DNA of 64,000 bases from Shewanella seohaensis (GCF_025449215.1 NZ_CP104900.1:1674001-1738000); one strand, 5' to 3'; counted from the first letter of the stretch, positions 1-10,743 are shown. Numbers and translations are program-made. Notes: generated from the sequence alone by a model not told the origin.

Positions 1-293
1 AAGCCAAGAGTTGCACCTTTAACGTCTGCATCATTGCCAATGCCTGCATAGGTCCAATCTGCACTACCTAGATCACGATAGCCGATTTCAGCACCAAAGT
101 AGTCATTAAACATATAGCCTGCAAAGATGTCCCATGCGTATGGGTTGTCATCGCCGTTGTCAGTTGCAATGTGTTCATAGTTATTAACGCCTAAACCTGC
201 ACCAACATACCAAGGTGTTAACTCTTGAGATGCACTGGCAGCAAGTGGAAGCATTGATGTAAGCAAAACTACTTTTAATGTATTCTTCATCAT
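1..293 (-). CDS. Outer membrane beta-barrel protein, OmpA-like (N-terminus only)
   Basis: About 97 N-terminal residues are visible; the gene runs off the left edge of the window. It begins with a typical signal peptide (MMKNTLKVVLLTSMLPLAAS) followed by a barrel start rich in glycine and aromatics (WYVGAGLGVNNYEH, then FAGYMFNDYFGAEIGYRDLG), the pattern of the OmpA transmembrane-domain family in Gram-negative outer membranes. Two adjacent ATG codons (293 and 290) are possible starts; an AGAG motif just upstream serves either. Whether a C-terminal peptidoglycan-binding OmpA domain follows cannot be seen. Function beyond an outer-membrane barrel is not assigned. Confidence 0.7.
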   Translation of the reverse strand, partial: MMKNTLKVVLLTSMLPLAASASQELTPWYVGAGLGVNNYEHIATDNGDDNPYAWDIFAGYMFNDYFGAEIGYRDLGSADWTYAGIGNDADVKGATLG

Positions 294-488
294 TTTCTCT
301 AAGTCCATTGTTTATGATTCTCCACCAATATGCTTTGCAGGTTTTATGCAAAACATTGCTAGCACTTAGTGTGGGGATCCTTTGGTATTGTAGCCAGCGA
401 TTAATTATCACTTCATTTGTTAAATTTTTCCAGTGCTTAGTCCAAAGTTTTTTTATGGAATAGCATGTTGTTACTTTTGATTGATGTT

Positions 489-515
489 AAAAAGGCATCC
501 TGAAGGATGCCTTTT
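489..515. terminator. Bidirectional hairpin terminator downstream of phosphoketolase
   Basis: GGCATCC (494-500) pairs with GGATGCC (505-511) around a TGAA loop. A-tracts and T-tracts flank it on both sides, so it can end transcription from the leftward phosphoketolase gene. The rest of 294-548 holds the upstream region of the OmpA-like gene; no other gene is seen there. Confidence 0.8.
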
Positions 516-548
516 AATTGTATTTAATTTGTTAATTAAAATTTGGGA

Positions 549-2917
549 TTAACGGGTCCAAACCCAATTTTCAATTTCGACAGGGTCAACACCGTTTGCC
601 TTAATATAGTTGCGATGATCAACGAGTCGTTGCAGCATATCGGTTGTGATCGAAACGTGCTTGGTTTCATCGATGACGCCTTGTTGGAATAGTTTGTAAG
701 CCATATCAATAACAAGGTGATAGCGAGAAGTACCATTACGAACACCCATATCAAATGGTGTTGTAGTTGAACCTTCTTCTTCATAACCTTTAATTCTGAA
801 ACGGCGACTTCCTTTGTAGTCAAAAATTAACTTTTTGATAGTATTTGGATAACCGTGATAGTTAAATACAACCCCTTTATCTTGGGTAAATATTTCATCC
901 ATTATCCAAGGTTTTTCTTTAAACTTACGGCTACCTAAACCATCACTGCTTAATTCGGTCACGCTGACAAAACGAATTCTCACTCTAGGCAAGAGTTCAC
1001 GAATAATCACAAGTGAAGCCATACATTCTTGAGTGACATAATCACCACAACCCGCAAGAACGATATCTGGATTTTCATCGGAAGCAAAATCCCACACCAT
1101 CACACCGTCTTTGGCTTGCTTACGTGCTTCTTCTAAACTCAACCATTGTGGCAGTTCTTTTTACCTGCCACTAGGATGTTCAGTTTGTCACGATCGGCAA
1201 AAGCGCGTTCGGTATAAACTAAAGTGCTGTTTGCATCCGCAGGTAAATAAGCCGAAATGATCTTCGGATGTTTTTCCAGCATCGCACCCAAGAATGATGG
1301 ATTCTGATGCGAGTAACCGTTGTGATCTTGACGCTCTAATAATGAAGATAGTACGACGTTGCATGCGGGTAAGGGTTTACGGAAATGCACCCCTTGGCTG
1401 GCATAAACGTACTTACAGTATTGGTCGGCCATTGAGGACACAACCTGTGAGAAAGACTCATAGGTTGGGAACATGCCGTGACGACCTGTCACAGTGTAAC
1501 CATGTAGCATACCAAACAGTAAGTTTTCAGAGAGTAACTCGAGTACGCGGCCATCACGAGTCATATCCTCGTCCCAACTTTCAATTGGCCATTGCCATGC
1601 GCGGTCGGTTTCTTCAAATACCGCTTGCAGTTGGTTTGAATAGGTTTCGTCTGGGCTAAAGATGCGTAAGTTACGTTGATCACGGTTCAGTTTGAATGCG
1701 TCACGCATCCATTGTCCCATTTTCAACATGGAGTAACCGCGGTGTCCACGTGGTACTTCTGGGCCGTAGCTGAGCTTTTCGAGATCTGGATTCGATAGGG
1801 CTCTGACGACTTCACCACCATAAGTAAGATGTTGACGACCACAGGCTAAATGTTTGGGTGGGATCAGAGAGCTAATATCCGCATCAAAAATCAGTTCACC
1901 CTGGGCATTAATTTGGTAGAGCTCTTGGAACTGATAGCTGGCAAGCCAGTTATCCAGTGCGCTAAGGTGACCTTTATCCGTCGCGCATTTATTGACGATA
2001 ACTTGGTGCGATTCGCAGTTACCTTCTAATTTTGTACCATTATATTCGCTTACCCCTGTCCAACCTTTAGCGGTGCGCATTAAAATCACTGGCCAGCGAG
2101 GTTTGACAATATCTTCACCGTTACGAGCACGGGTTTGGATATCGTTAATCATGCTGTAAGCAGTATCCATCGCGGCAGTCATTTGAACGTAGATATCTTC
2201 TTCCGCTTCACTGTCGACAATAATTGGGTGATAACCCAGACCACGGAATTCAAGATCTAGCTCTTCATGGCTCATACGTCCCATACGGGTTGGGCCTGAA
2301 ATTTTATAGCCGTTGATATGCACGATAGGTAACACGGCACCGTTGGTTGCGGGGGAGACTAAACGGTTAGCATACCAAGAGGCTGCCAGAGGGCCGGTTT
2401 CAGATTCACCGTCACCGACTAATACTGTTGCGATAAGATCAGGATTGTCTAATACGGCGCCCCAACCTACAGCTAATGAGTAACCTAATTCGCCTCCTTC
2501 AAGGATTTGACCGGGGGCTTCAGGGTTTGCGTGTGATGGATAACCATAGGCCGCAGAAAACTTCTTACAGATATCTTCGATACCGGTTTCATTATAAGGA
2601 ATGGTTTCTGGATAGAAGTGGCTGAGTGAGCCTTCAATGAATAAGTTAGCTTGTACTGCGGGGAAACCATGGCCTGGGCCGACGAGGTAAATGAAAGGAC
2701 GATTATGTTTTACAATGAGTCGGTTGACGTTGGCATAGACAAAGTTGATACCTGGACAGGTTCCCCAGTGACCGAGCAAACGAGGCTTAATGTCCGAATG
2801 CGCAAGGGGTCGTTTGTGTAATACGTTTTGTTTTAAATAAATCTGAGACGTAGCGAGGAAGTTTGTGGCTCTTACATACTTTTTAAGAGCATTAATCTCA
2901 TGTGTAGTAGTCGTCAT
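549..2917 (-). CDS. xfp: Xylulose-5-phosphate/fructose-6-phosphate phosphoketolase (one frameshift)
   Basis: A thiamine-diphosphate enzyme that splits xylulose 5-phosphate (and often fructose 6-phosphate) with phosphate to acetyl phosphate plus a sugar phosphate. The reading frame is broken once. Codons from 2917 give the N-terminal two thirds, with GHWGTCPG, GPGHGFPA, GDGESETGP and the family motif HINGYKISGPT. Codons from 1142 down give the last third (DIVLAGCGDYVTQE to ENWVWTR). Adding one base in the T5 run at 1158-1162 (plus strand) restores one protein of 789 residues, the normal family size. The start at 2917 is preferred over 2929 because GAGG lies six bases before it. A bidirectional terminator follows. 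No acetate kinase or phosphotransacetylase gene is adjacent. Confidence 0.9.
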
Positions 2918-2929
2918 ATTAAGCCTCAT

Positions 2930-3350
2930 TGGAGCAGACGGAAGTGAATTGTGTTTTCTTGGAGTTACTATATTTGTAATTTTCTTACAAAAATGTGTTC
3001 TACATCCAAATTTTAAAACTTGTGTCTGTGGTTAACGCATGTGGCTTAAGTTTGTATTTTTGTTAATTTAATATTAACAGTGACTTATCTGAGCTTTGTC
3101 TGTGTGAGTTCACTGCTGTTTTAGTGGGCAAACGTAGGCTTGATCACATGAGTAATTTCGAATACTGTGCTATTTTGCTGCGTTGAATTCGGTAGCCGTG
3201 ATGTTGTAAATTCACGGAAGGATAATTTGAAAGAATAAATCTACCGATATTCTTACCTTTATTTGGAAGGATTCATTCACCACAAATGTTGCACCTCTCC
3301 CTTAATTATAGGTAGAGGAGGGCATTTGCTACGGGAAGAAGTAAAATAAT
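2930..3350. other. Intergenic region between divergent xfp and symporter gene
   Basis: About 420 bases without a convincing gene. It must hold both divergent promoters. One small inverted repeat is visible, CCGTGA (3196-3201) with TCACGG (3212-3217). I looked for a glycine-riboswitch-like aptamer, which precedes some AGCS genes, and did not find one. Confidence 0.5.
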
Positions 3351-4817
3351 ATGCTAGAAACCATTGTAAACTTTTTGAACGCACTGCTCTGGGGCAAATT
3401 GCTCGTATACGGACTGGTGGGTGCGGGCCTTTATTTCACCTTACGACTTGTTTTTATTCAAATTACGCATTTCAAACATTCTCTTAAAGTGATGACCATG
3501 AGCCGCCAAGGTTGCGAGAGTGGTCTGTCTTCATTCCAAGTCTTTTGTACCAGTATGGCGGCCCGTGTGGGGGCTGGAAACATGGCTGGGGTGGCTGTGG
3601 CTATCGGCGCAGCTGGACCTGGCGCCGTATTCTGGATGTGGCTTATTGCCATGTTAGGTATGGCGACGGCTATGGTGGAGTCGACTCTTGCGCAAGTATA
3701 TAAGGTGCGTGACACCAACGGTCAATTCCGCGGCGGTCCTTCCTATTATATGGAGAAAGGGCTTGGTCAGAGATGGATGGGAGTGTTGTTTGCTTTCTTC
3801 CTGATCATTGCCTTTGGTCTGGTGTTTAACGCGGTGCAAGCGAATACCATTACGGGGGCAATGGAGCGGGTGTTTGGCTTCAATCCAACCTATGTGGGTA
3901 TTGGGTTAGTGATAGCCAGTGGCTTTGTGATTGTCGGTGGGTTACGTAAAGTTGCTCGAGTGTCTGAGTTTATCGTGCCTATCATGGCGCTGGCTTATAT
4001 TCTGATCGCTTTCATTATTGTGCTGTTCAATTTAGAACAATTACCAGCCGTGATAAGCCTGATCGTAAAGAGTGCCTTCGGTTGGCAAGAGGCCGCTGCG
4101 GGTGGCGTTGCTTATACTGTCGCACAAGCCATGCAAGCGGGGATTGCCCGTGGTTTGTTCTCAAACGAGGCGGGGATGGGGAGCGCAGCAAACGTCGCGG
4201 CCAGTGCATCACCGAATCCTAACCATCCAGCATCCCAAGGTTTTGTGCAGATGATGGGAGTGTTTGTCGATACCATCGTTATCTGTACTGCAACTGCGGC
4301 AATTATTTTACTTTCAGGCGACATCGGTTCTAGTGAAGACGGCATTCGTCTCACCATAAATGCGATGTCAAACCACGTTGGAGACTGGGGCGGCGCCTTT
4401 ATCGCGATAGCGATTTTCCTATTCTGTTTTACCTCTATCATTGCTAACTATTCCTACGCGGAAACCAATGTGATGTTCCTGACGGGCAACAGCACTAAGG
4501 CGTTACCGCTATTCCGTCTGTGCGTATTGGGCATGGTGATGTTTGGTGCTGTGGCTAAAATCAGCTTAGTGTGGAACTTAGCGGACGTGTCTATGGGGCT
4601 GATGGCCACGGTCAATATTATTGCATTGCTGTTGTTATCGGGCCTCGCGATTCGGGTTATTAATGATTATTGTGAACAATTGAAGAGTGGCAAAATGCCT
4701 GAGTTCGATCGCAGCAAGTTCCCTGAGTTAATGGAACAACTCGATGATGGTATTTGGCAGGATAATAGTGCTAACGAGCAGGCGAAAACGCGTACAGAAT
4801 CTGCGCTGAGTCGCTAA
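3351..4817 (+). CDS. AGCS family Na+/alanine (or glycine) symporter
   Basis: Inner-membrane sodium:amino-acid symporter of the alanine-or-glycine:cation symporter family. The protein is 488 residues, the usual length, with about ten hydrophobic segments. The family signature is at residues 70-95 (RVGAGNMAGVAVAIGAAGPG, then AVFWMW), followed by MVESTLAQVYK and, later, GLFSNEAGMGSAAN. Substrate (alanine, glycine or another small amino acid) cannot be set from sequence. The ribosome site is weak (GGGAAGAAG about 10 bases before the ATG). The gene is transcribed alone and ends in a strong terminator. Confidence 0.88.
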   Translation: MLETIVNFLNALLWGKLLVYGLVGAGLYFTLRLVFIQITHFKHSLKVMTMSRQGCESGLSSFQVFCTSMAARVGAGNMAGVAVAIGAAGPGAVFWMWLIAMLGMATAMVESTLAQVYKVRDTNGQFRGGPSYYMEKGLGQRWMGVLFAFFLIIAFGLVFNAVQANTITGAMERVFGFNPTYVGIGLVIASGFVIVGGLRKVARVSEFIVPIMALAYILIAFIIVLFNLEQLPAVISLIVKSAFGWQEAAAGGVAYTVAQAMQAGIARGLFSNEAGMGSAANVAASASPNPNHPASQGFVQMMGVFVDTIVICTATAAIILLSGDIGSSEDGIRLTINAMSNHVGDWGGAFIAIAIFLFCFTSIIANYSYAETNVMFLTGNSTKALPLFRLCVLGMVMFGAVAKISLVWNLADVSMGLMATVNIIALLLLSGLAIRVINDYCEQLKSGKMPEFDRSKFPELMEQLDDGIWQDNSANEQAKTRTESALSR

Positions 4818-4845
4818 ACTCAAGTTCACTGATTAGCGCTATCGG

Positions 4846-4876
4846 AAAAACCACGTCATCCGCACGTGGTTTTTTT
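4846..4876 (+). terminator. Rho-independent terminator of the AGCS symporter gene
   Basis: ACCACGT (4850-4856) pairs with ACGTGGT (4864-4870), preceded by A5 and followed by a run of seven T. Confidence 0.85.
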
Positions 4877-4925
4877 ATACCTGTTCAGTATCATAGTGGC
4901 TTATTTTATTTCTTGGAGCGTGTTA

Positions 4926-5699
4926 ATGTTGATTTTGGTTTCACCGGCGAAAACCCTAGATTTTGAGCAACCTCCTTTGACTCAAACCCATACTCGGCCC
5001 GATTTTTTAGCTTATAGCCAAGAACTCATTCAAGTCTGCCAACGGTTAACCCCGAGTGACATTGCAACATTAATGAAGGTGAGCGATAACATCGCGGGCT
5101 TAAATGCCGCGCGTTTTGGTGAGTGGACGCCCGACTACAGTATTGCCAACGCCAAACAGGCGATTTTTGCGTTTCGGGGGGATGTGTATACGGGGTTTGA
5201 TGCCGATACGTTGACGCCTGAACAGCTCGAACGTACTCAGTCACAATTGCGTATTTTATCTGGTCTCTATGGTTTACTGCGACCCTTGGATTTGATTTTA
5301 CCTTACCGTTTAGAAATGGGGACTGCGCTTGCCAATCCTAAAGGTAAGAATCTCTACGATTTCTGGGGCAATATTCTCACCGAAGCGGTCAATCGTGCCG
5401 TTGCAGAGCAGGGTGATGAGCTGATAATTAACCTTGCATCGAATGAATATTTTAAAGCGGTTAAACCAAAGCAATTAACTGGGCAATTAATCACTCCTGT
5501 CTTTAAAGATTTTAAAAATGGCCAATATAAAATCATCAGTTTCTTTGCGAAAAAAGCACGGGGAATGCTGGCAAGATATATCATTGATCAGCAAGTCAGT
5601 TCAATTGATGAATTAAAAGCGTTTGATATGGCAGGTTATTACTACAGTGAAGAATTGAGTAAACCTAATGAGCCAACATTCTTGCGTGAAGCGCAGTAA
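4926..5699 (+). CDS. yaaA: Peroxide stress protein YaaA (DUF328/UPF0246)
   Basis: 257 residues, against 258 in E. coli YaaA, a protein induced by peroxide that limits free intracellular iron and DNA damage. The N-terminus [14 protein letters not shown] and the segments [27 protein letters not shown] and [11 protein letters not shown] are family hallmarks. The frame is open 60 bases further upstream, but ATG 4926 is chosen because it matches the family start and has GGAG about seven bases before it. A bidirectional terminator separates it from the convergent peptidase gene. Confidence 0.93.
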   Translation: MLILVSPAKTLDFEQPPLTQTHTRPDFLAYSQELIQVCQRLTPSDIATLMKVSDNIAGLNAARFGEWTPDYSIANAKQAIFAFRGDVYTGFDADTLTPEQLERTQSQLRILSGLYGLLRPLDLILPYRLEMGTALANPKGKNLYDFWGNILTEAVNRAVAEQGDELIINLASNEYFKAVKPKQLTGQLITPVFKDFKNGQYKIISFFAKKARGMLARYIIDQQVSSIDELKAFDMAGYYYSEELSKPNEPTFLREAQ

Positions 5700-5716
5700 C
5701 TTATTACGGTTTAAAT

Positions 5717-5744
5717 AAAAAGAGCAGCTTAGGCTGCTCTTTTT
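5717..5744. terminator. Bidirectional terminator between yaaA and the M28 peptidase
   Basis: AGAGCAGC (5721-5728) pairs with GCTGCTCT (5733-5740) around TTAG, flanked by A4 and T4, so it serves both convergent genes. Confidence 0.85.
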
Positions 5745-5770
5745 ATGGGTGAAAGATTTACTTATGAGGC

Positions 5771-7177
5771 TTATTTCGATTCAGTGCTAATGGGGGTTAA
5801 CAGTAAATTCGAGTTTGCCATGATATAAGCAAATTGAGCGTACGCAGCCACATTTTGTGCCAGCGCCTTAGGGTCTATTTTATCTAAGGTATCGTTAGGG
5901 GTGTGGTGGTAATCGAAGTAATCGTGACCATCCTGTCTTAATGAAGCAACTGGTACGCCTAATGCGGGCAGCATAGAGACATCAGGCCCACCAGAGGCTT
6001 GGTTATTGCCGAGGGCAACACCGTTGTATGTCATTGGTTTTATGCTTTCTTGAACTTGGGCGAAAATGCCGTCACTTACCTTAGTGTCGATTTGATAAAT
6101 TGGGCCTGCGCCAAAGTCCGATTCGGCAGCAATATAATGCAGAGGTAGCTCGGCTTTGTGCGCTTCAGCATAAGCCTTGCCTCCCACTAAACCAATTTCT
6201 TCAGCAGCATATAGAACCACTCGTACCGTACGAGCGGGCTTTTGCGGAAGATCTTGAATATGTTTCGCCGCTGCCGTCACAATCGCAACGCCTGCGCCAT
6301 CATCAATCGCGCCTGTACCTTCGTCCCAAGAATCTAAGTGAGCACCAATCAGAACGATTTCGCTAGGTTTACTACTGCCTGTGACTTCTGCAATCACATT
6401 GTAGGATGTGTTGGAGCCTAAATCCTTTGGTGACATGTGTAGCTCGAGCACCGCGTTTGGATCGCGTTTTAACATCGCATCTACTAAGTCGGCATCGGGA
6501 TTAGACATCGCTGCGGCTGGGATTTTAGGCACGCCATCTTGATAACGCATCACACCAGTGTGCGCCATGCGGTCATGGTCGGTGCCAATCGAGCGAATGA
6601 CAATTGCTACGGCTCCCTTTTGTGCGGCTGCGACTGCGCCTTTTGAGCGGCCGCCGACACTTTTGCCATAACCTTCACCTGTGATGTGACGTTCGGTCTT
6701 TTGGTCGATAAAGGCAATCTTGCCTTTTACATCTTCTGGATTTGCCGCTTGTAGTGCCGCAAGGCTATCAAAACGAGCAATTTTGGCTTGAATGCCTTCG
6801 GCTGGCGTGGCAATACTGCCCCCTAAGGCAGTTATCACTAAAGGCTGTTCTACCGGCGAGATCATCTTGGCTTTGGCTTCACCGCGTTCCCAAATCGGAA
6901 CTTGTACAGGCTCTTTATAAACCTTATCAAACCCAAGACTTGTTAACTTATTCATTGCCCAGTTTACGGCAATAATGTCTTTTGGGCTGCCAGCTAAGCG
7001 TGGGCCGACTTCTACAGTGAGGGATTCGACTATGTCATATCCTAAAGATGAAGCTAATGCGGTTTGCTGCAATTGAGCCGGAATATCGTTTTTTACGGGT
7101 GTCTCTACGTGAGTTTGGCAAGCGCTCAAACCGCCAATAAATAGCCCTGTTATTAGTGTTGTTTGGTAGGATTTCAT
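5771..7177 (-). CDS. M28 family metallopeptidase, predicted lipoprotein
   Basis: Predicted zinc aminopeptidase/carboxypeptidase of family M28, exported and lipid-anchored. The signal peptide ends in a lipobox, LSAC, with Cys20 the lipidated residue. Residues about 110-240 look like a protease-associated (PA) insert. The di-zinc ligands are all present in order: His280-x-Asp282 (GAHLDSWDEG), Asp292/293 (AIDDGAG), Glu326-Glu327 (YAAEEIG), Asp354 (AESDFG) and His425 (DYHHTPNDT). 468 residues is normal for the group. It is monocistronic. The natural substrate is unknown; periplasmic or outer-membrane peptide processing is inferred. Confidence 0.88.
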   Translation of the reverse strand: MKSYQTTLITGLFIGGLSACQTHVETPVKNDIPAQLQQTALASSLGYDIVESLTVEVGPRLAGSPKDIIAVNWAMNKLTSLGFDKVYKEPVQVPIWERGEAKAKMISPVEQPLVITALGGSIATPAEGIQAKIARFDSLAALQAANPEDVKGKIAFIDQKTERHITGEGYGKSVGGRSKGAVAAAQKGAVAIVIRSIGTDHDRMAHTGVMRYQDGVPKIPAAAMSNPDADLVDAMLKRDPNAVLELHMSPKDLGSNTSYNVIAEVTGSSKPSEIVLIGAHLDSWDEGTGAIDDGAGVAIVTAAAKHIQDLPQKPARTVRVVLYAAEEIGLVGGKAYAEAHKAELPLHYIAAESDFGAGPIYQIDTKVSDGIFAQVQESIKPMTYNGVALGNNQASGGPDVSMLPALGVPVASLRQDGHDYFDYHHTPNDTLDKIDPKALAQNVAAYAQFAYIMANSNLLLTPISTESK

Positions 7178-7312
7178 AGGTTTCCTTTATTTTTATTAAG
7201 CATGTCCCATTTTTGAAAACAATCTAGCAAAAAGTGTGCTTTATGTCCCGACTATATCTGTAAGGCAACGCTATATTAGCGCAGGGGTTAGTTTTAGGAG
7301 AAAAAGTGCGTA

Positions 7313-7609
7313 ATGAATATTGAATTGATGCAGGAGCGAGCCGATCATGCCGTAGTGCTATTAAAAGCACTCGCAAACGAACGCCGTTTATTTATCCTTT
7401 GTTATTTATTGAACGAAGGTGAAATGTGCGTTGGCGAAATGAATAAAAAATTAGGCTTAAGTCAATCGGCACTATCACAACACCTTGCTTGGTTGCGCAA
7501 AGATAATTTAGTAACCACACGCAAAGAAGCGCAAACCGTATTTTATTCGCTTAAGAGTGATGAAGTGCGTGAGATGATCCATTTACTGAACAATATTTAT
7601 TGTCATTAA
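7313..7609 (+). CDS. ArsR/SmtB family winged-helix transcriptional regulator
   Basis: 98-residue DNA-binding protein with the compact ArsR fold: ALANERRLFILCYLL, then the recognition region LGLSQSALSQHLAWLRKDNLV, then a beta-wing (TTRKEAQTVFYSL). A GEMCVGEM segment sits where metal sensors carry ELCVCDL; with only one cysteine there, metal sensing by the classic alpha-3 site is doubtful. BigR/NolR-like redox or other ligands are alternatives. The start at 7313 has AGGAG ten bases upstream. It is divergent from the M28 peptidase gene and ends in its own terminator. Confidence 0.85.
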   Translation: MNIELMQERADHAVVLLKALANERRLFILCYLLNEGEMCVGEMNKKLGLSQSALSQHLAWLRKDNLVTTRKEAQTVFYSLKSDEVREMIHLLNNIYCH

Positions 7610-7626
7610 TGGTAATCATCAGATAT

Positions 7627-7655
7627 AAAAAAACCGGCAATTGCCGGTTTTTTTT
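7627..7655. terminator. Bidirectional terminator between ArsR-type gene and rpsT
   Basis: CCGGCAATTGCCGG (7634-7647) is a perfect palindrome, preceded by A7 and followed by T9, so it serves both convergent genes. Confidence 0.88.
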
Positions 7656-7669
7656 ATTTACTAAGAAAA

Positions 7670-7936
7670 TTAAGCAGCCAGTGCTTTGATCTTAGCGTTT
7701 AGACGAGCCTTATGACGAGCAGCTTTATTCTTGTGAATAAGGCCTTTAGTCGCCATACGGTCAACAATTGGTTGTGCAGCATTGAATGCTTCAGTTGCCG
7801 CTTTGTGATCGCCAGCTTTGATCGCAGCGATAACTTTCTTAACGTAAGAACGTAGCATAGAACGACGGCTAGCGTTGTGCTGACGACGTTTTTCAGATTG
7901 AAGCGCGCGCTTCTTTGCAGACTTGCTATTAGCCAA
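7670..7936 (-). CDS. rpsT: 30S ribosomal protein S20
   Basis: 88 residues, highly basic ([21 protein letters not shown]), the standard S20 of the small ribosomal subunit, binding 16S rRNA early in assembly. The start codon is TTG at 7936, with TAGGAG seven bases before it. A UUG start is also used by E. coli rpsT, where it is tied to autogenous translational control, so the rare start here supports a conserved control. It is divergent from murJ. Confidence 0.96.
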   Translation of the reverse strand: MANSKSAKKRALQSEKRRQHNASRRSMLRSYVKKVIAAIKAGDHKAATEAFNAAQPIVDRMATKGLIHKNKAARHKARLNAKIKALAA

Positions 7937-8185
7937 GGTGCAACTCCTAAAAGGGTTAGATATTTTTAAAGGTCGAGGAATATGCCTGCATTTAGTCAGT
8001 TTGTCAATGACAATGATTGAATAATCATCATAAAGATAAATTAATTCAACCCGCCTTGGCTATCTTCAACCCAACTCGTGTAATATGTGGCGCAATTCTA
8101 ACAGCTATTGCCGCAGTGTGACAGAGCCTGAGTCGATTTTTTGAGATGAATCACCTAATCCATTCGATGTAGGTCTGGGGGACGT

Positions 8186-9742
8186 TTGAGTAAAAAATTA
8201 TTGAAATCTGGCATGATTGTTAGTGCTATGACGCTGATTTCTCGTGTTTTAGGTTTGGTTCGAGATGTAGTTGTTGCCAATTTAATGGGGGCAGGTACAA
8301 GCGCCGACGTTTTTTCTTCGCCAATAAAATTCCTAACTTTTTACGTCGATTATTTGCCGAGGGCGCTTTTGCTCAGGCATTTGTTCCCGTATTGACCGAA
8401 TATCAGGAAAAACACACTTCGGACGAGACTCGAGAGTTACTCAGTAAAGTGGCGGGGACCTTAGGGCTCTTGGTGACCATTGTGACTCTTGTCGGTGTTA
8501 TCGCTTCCCCGTATTGTCGGCCTTATTTGGTGGCGGCTGGTTTGTGGCCTGGCTTAACAATGAGCCCGATGGTGCCAAGTTTGAGCTGGCAACCGTTGTG
8601 CTTAAAATCACCTTCCCGTATTTGTGGTTTATCACCTTTACCGCGTTAGCGGGGTCCATCCTAAATACCCGTGGGCGTTTTGCTGTATCAGCCTTTACCC
8701 CAGTATTCTTAAACGTGGCCATTATTGCGGCGGCGATGTTTTTTGCGCCTACGTCTTCCCAGCCTGAAATTACCTTGGCGTGGGGGTGTTCTGTGGCGGT
8801 TTAATTCAGTTTTTATTCCAGATCCCCTTTCTACTTAGAGAAAAGGCTCTCGTTAAACCGTCATGGGGCTGGAAACACCCTGGGGTCGTGAAGATTAGAA
8901 CTCTGATGATCCCTGCGCTTTTTGGTGTGTCTGTCTCACAAATCAATCTGTTATTCGATACTTTTATCGCCAGCTTCCTGATGACGGGCTCTATTAGCTG
9001 GTTGTACTATTCGGACCGTTTATTGGAATTTCCACTCGGTTTGTTTGGTATTGCCATTGGTACAGTGATTTTACCTGCTCTATCTCGAAATCATGTAAAT
9101 GCAGAAGGCGATGGCTTTGGTAAAACCATGGATTGGGGCATCAAGGCGATTCTGTTATTAGGATTACCCGCCATGATGGGGCTGATTGTGCTCGCCCAAC
9201 CTATGTTGATGGTGCTGTTTATGCGCGGCGCCTTCTCTATCCAAGACGTTGAGATGGCATCCTACAGCTTGATGGCTTATGGCAGTGGTTTACTCAGCTT
9301 TATGCTTATTAAAGTGTTAGCGCCTGGATATTACTCGCGCCAAGACACTAAGACTCCAGTGCGCTACGGCATTATCGCCATGATCACCAATATGGGCTTT
9401 AACTTGATCTTTGCGATTCCCTTTGGTTATGTCGGCTTAGCGATTGCGACATCGATGTCGGCTTTATTGAATGCCACTTTGTTATATCGCGGCCTACATA
9501 AGGCGGGTGTTTACCGAATTTCTAAGCCAACAATGGTGTTTTTCCTTAAAGCCGTGGTTTCGGCAGCCTTGATGGTGGTAGTCTTGTACTACTTCTTACC
9601 TTCACAATCCCAATGGTTGGAATGGCAGCTGGTTGGGCGTGCTAAGGCTTTGATTGGTTTGATTGCTGTTGGCGCTATGACGTATTTACTTGGCTTATTG
9701 GCGTTAGGAATTCGTCCTTGGTCAATGAAACGGGGAGTTTGA
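8186..9742 (+). CDS. murJ: Lipid II flippase MurJ (three frameshifts)
   Basis: MurJ (MviN) moves lipid II across the inner membrane for peptidoglycan synthesis and is expected to be essential. The frame is broken three times, and one added base repairs each. (1) T6 at 8310-8315: one more T gives the family sequence DVFFFANKIPNFLRRLFAEG. (2) CCCC at 8507-8510: one more base gives GVIASPVLSALFGGGW. (3) G5 at 8782-8786: one more G gives AWGVFCGGLIQFLFQIP. The repaired protein has 519 residues and about 14 membrane segments, normal for MurJ. Start is TTG 8186 (SKKLLKSGMIVSAMTLISR) after a GGGGG ribosome site. It heads the block leading to ribF, ileS, lspA, fkpB and ispH. Confidence 0.9.
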
Positions 9743-9807
9743 TTGCTGATTCTTATCGTTAGCTGTTATATAATCAGCCGATTTGCGCTTGGCAGTTGTC
9801 TAAAGTT

Positions 9808-10743
9808 ATGGAATTAATCCGCGGTATACATAACATTTTGTCATCTCACCATGGCTGTGTGCTGACGATAGGTAATTTTGATGGCGTGCATCGCGGCCAT
9901 GCACAGGTGATTGCCAATCTGGTGCAAAAGGCCAAGCAGCTTTCATTACCTCCGACGGTGATGACGTTTGAGCCTCAACCACAGGAGTTGTTCCGTGGTG
10001 AGAATGCGCCCGCGCGTCTGAGTTTATTGCGGGACAAAATTATCCTGTTAGATGAATTAGGCGTTGAACGGTTAGTGTGTGTTAACTTCAACCGTGCCTT
10101 TGCAGACCAACCGGCAGAGCATTTCATCGAAGAACTGTTGGTGCGCAAGCTCGGGGTGAAATACCTCGTCGTTGGCGATGACTTTTGCTTTGGTCAAGGC
10201 CGAAAAGGCAATTTTGAAATGCTGATGCAGGCGGGAGCTCGTTATGGCTTTACTGTGGTCAGCACCCAGAGTTTTGTGGTGGGCTCGCAACGTGTGAGTT
10301 CGACTGCGGTAAGAGAACAATTGGCTAAAGGAAACCTTGAGCAGGCAAGACGCCTACTCGGTCATCCTTTTACCTTAAGCGGCCGTGTGGCCCATGGCCA
10401 AAAAATTGGCCGAACCATAGGTTTCCCCACCGCCAATATTGCCCTCAAACGCAATGTGGTGCCCGTGCGCGGGGTGTTTGCGGTGAAACTCTATTGGGAT
10501 GAGAGCGATATTTATGAAGGGGTTGCCAACATTGGTTTCCGCCCGACCGTAAATGGTCAAGTTTGTCAGCTTGAGGTGCATCTTTTTGATTTTGAAGGTG
10601 ACATTTATGGCAAGCATGTTGAGGTTGAGTTAGTGGCAAAACTTCGCGATGAACAACCCTTTGATTCATTGGATGCACTAAAACAACAGATTTTGAATGA
10701 TGCAAATGAGGCCAGAGCTTTATTTGGTAACGATGCAGGCTGA
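9808..10743 (+). CDS. ribF: Bifunctional riboflavin kinase / FAD synthetase
   Basis: Makes FMN from riboflavin and then FAD. The N-terminal nucleotidyltransferase domain is seen from [15 protein letters not shown] (HxGH-like) and [16 protein letters not shown]; the C-terminal kinase domain carries [11 protein letters not shown]. 311 residues matches the family. ATG 9808 is chosen over the upstream TTG 9796 because [10 protein letters not shown] aligns with the E. coli start MKLIRGIHN. It lies 65 bases after murJ and 32 before ileS, as in other gammaproteobacteria. Confidence 0.95.
   Translation: MELIRGIHNILSSHHGCVLTIGNFDGVHRGHAQVIANLVQKAKQLSLPPTVMTFEPQPQELFRGENAPARLSLLRDKIILLDELGVERLVCVNFNRAFADQPAEHFIEELLVRKLGVKYLVVGDDFCFGQGRKGNFEMLMQAGARYGFTVVSTQSFVVGSQRVSSTAVREQLAKGNLEQARRLLGHPFTLSGRVAHGQKIGRTIGFPTANIALKRNVVPVRGVFAVKLYWDESDIYEGVANIGFRPTVNGQVCQLEVHLFDFEGDIYGKHVEVELVAKLRDEQPFDSLDALKQQILNDANEARALFGNDAG

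Noticed and set aside
2930-3350. Possible glycine riboswitch upstream of the AGCS symporter
   Set aside because: Such riboswitches precede some AGCS genes, but no conserved aptamer core could be recognised here.
8186-9742. murJ as a true pseudogene
   Set aside because: Three breaks each repaired by one base in a run, a fully conserved sequence otherwise, and an essential function point to read errors.
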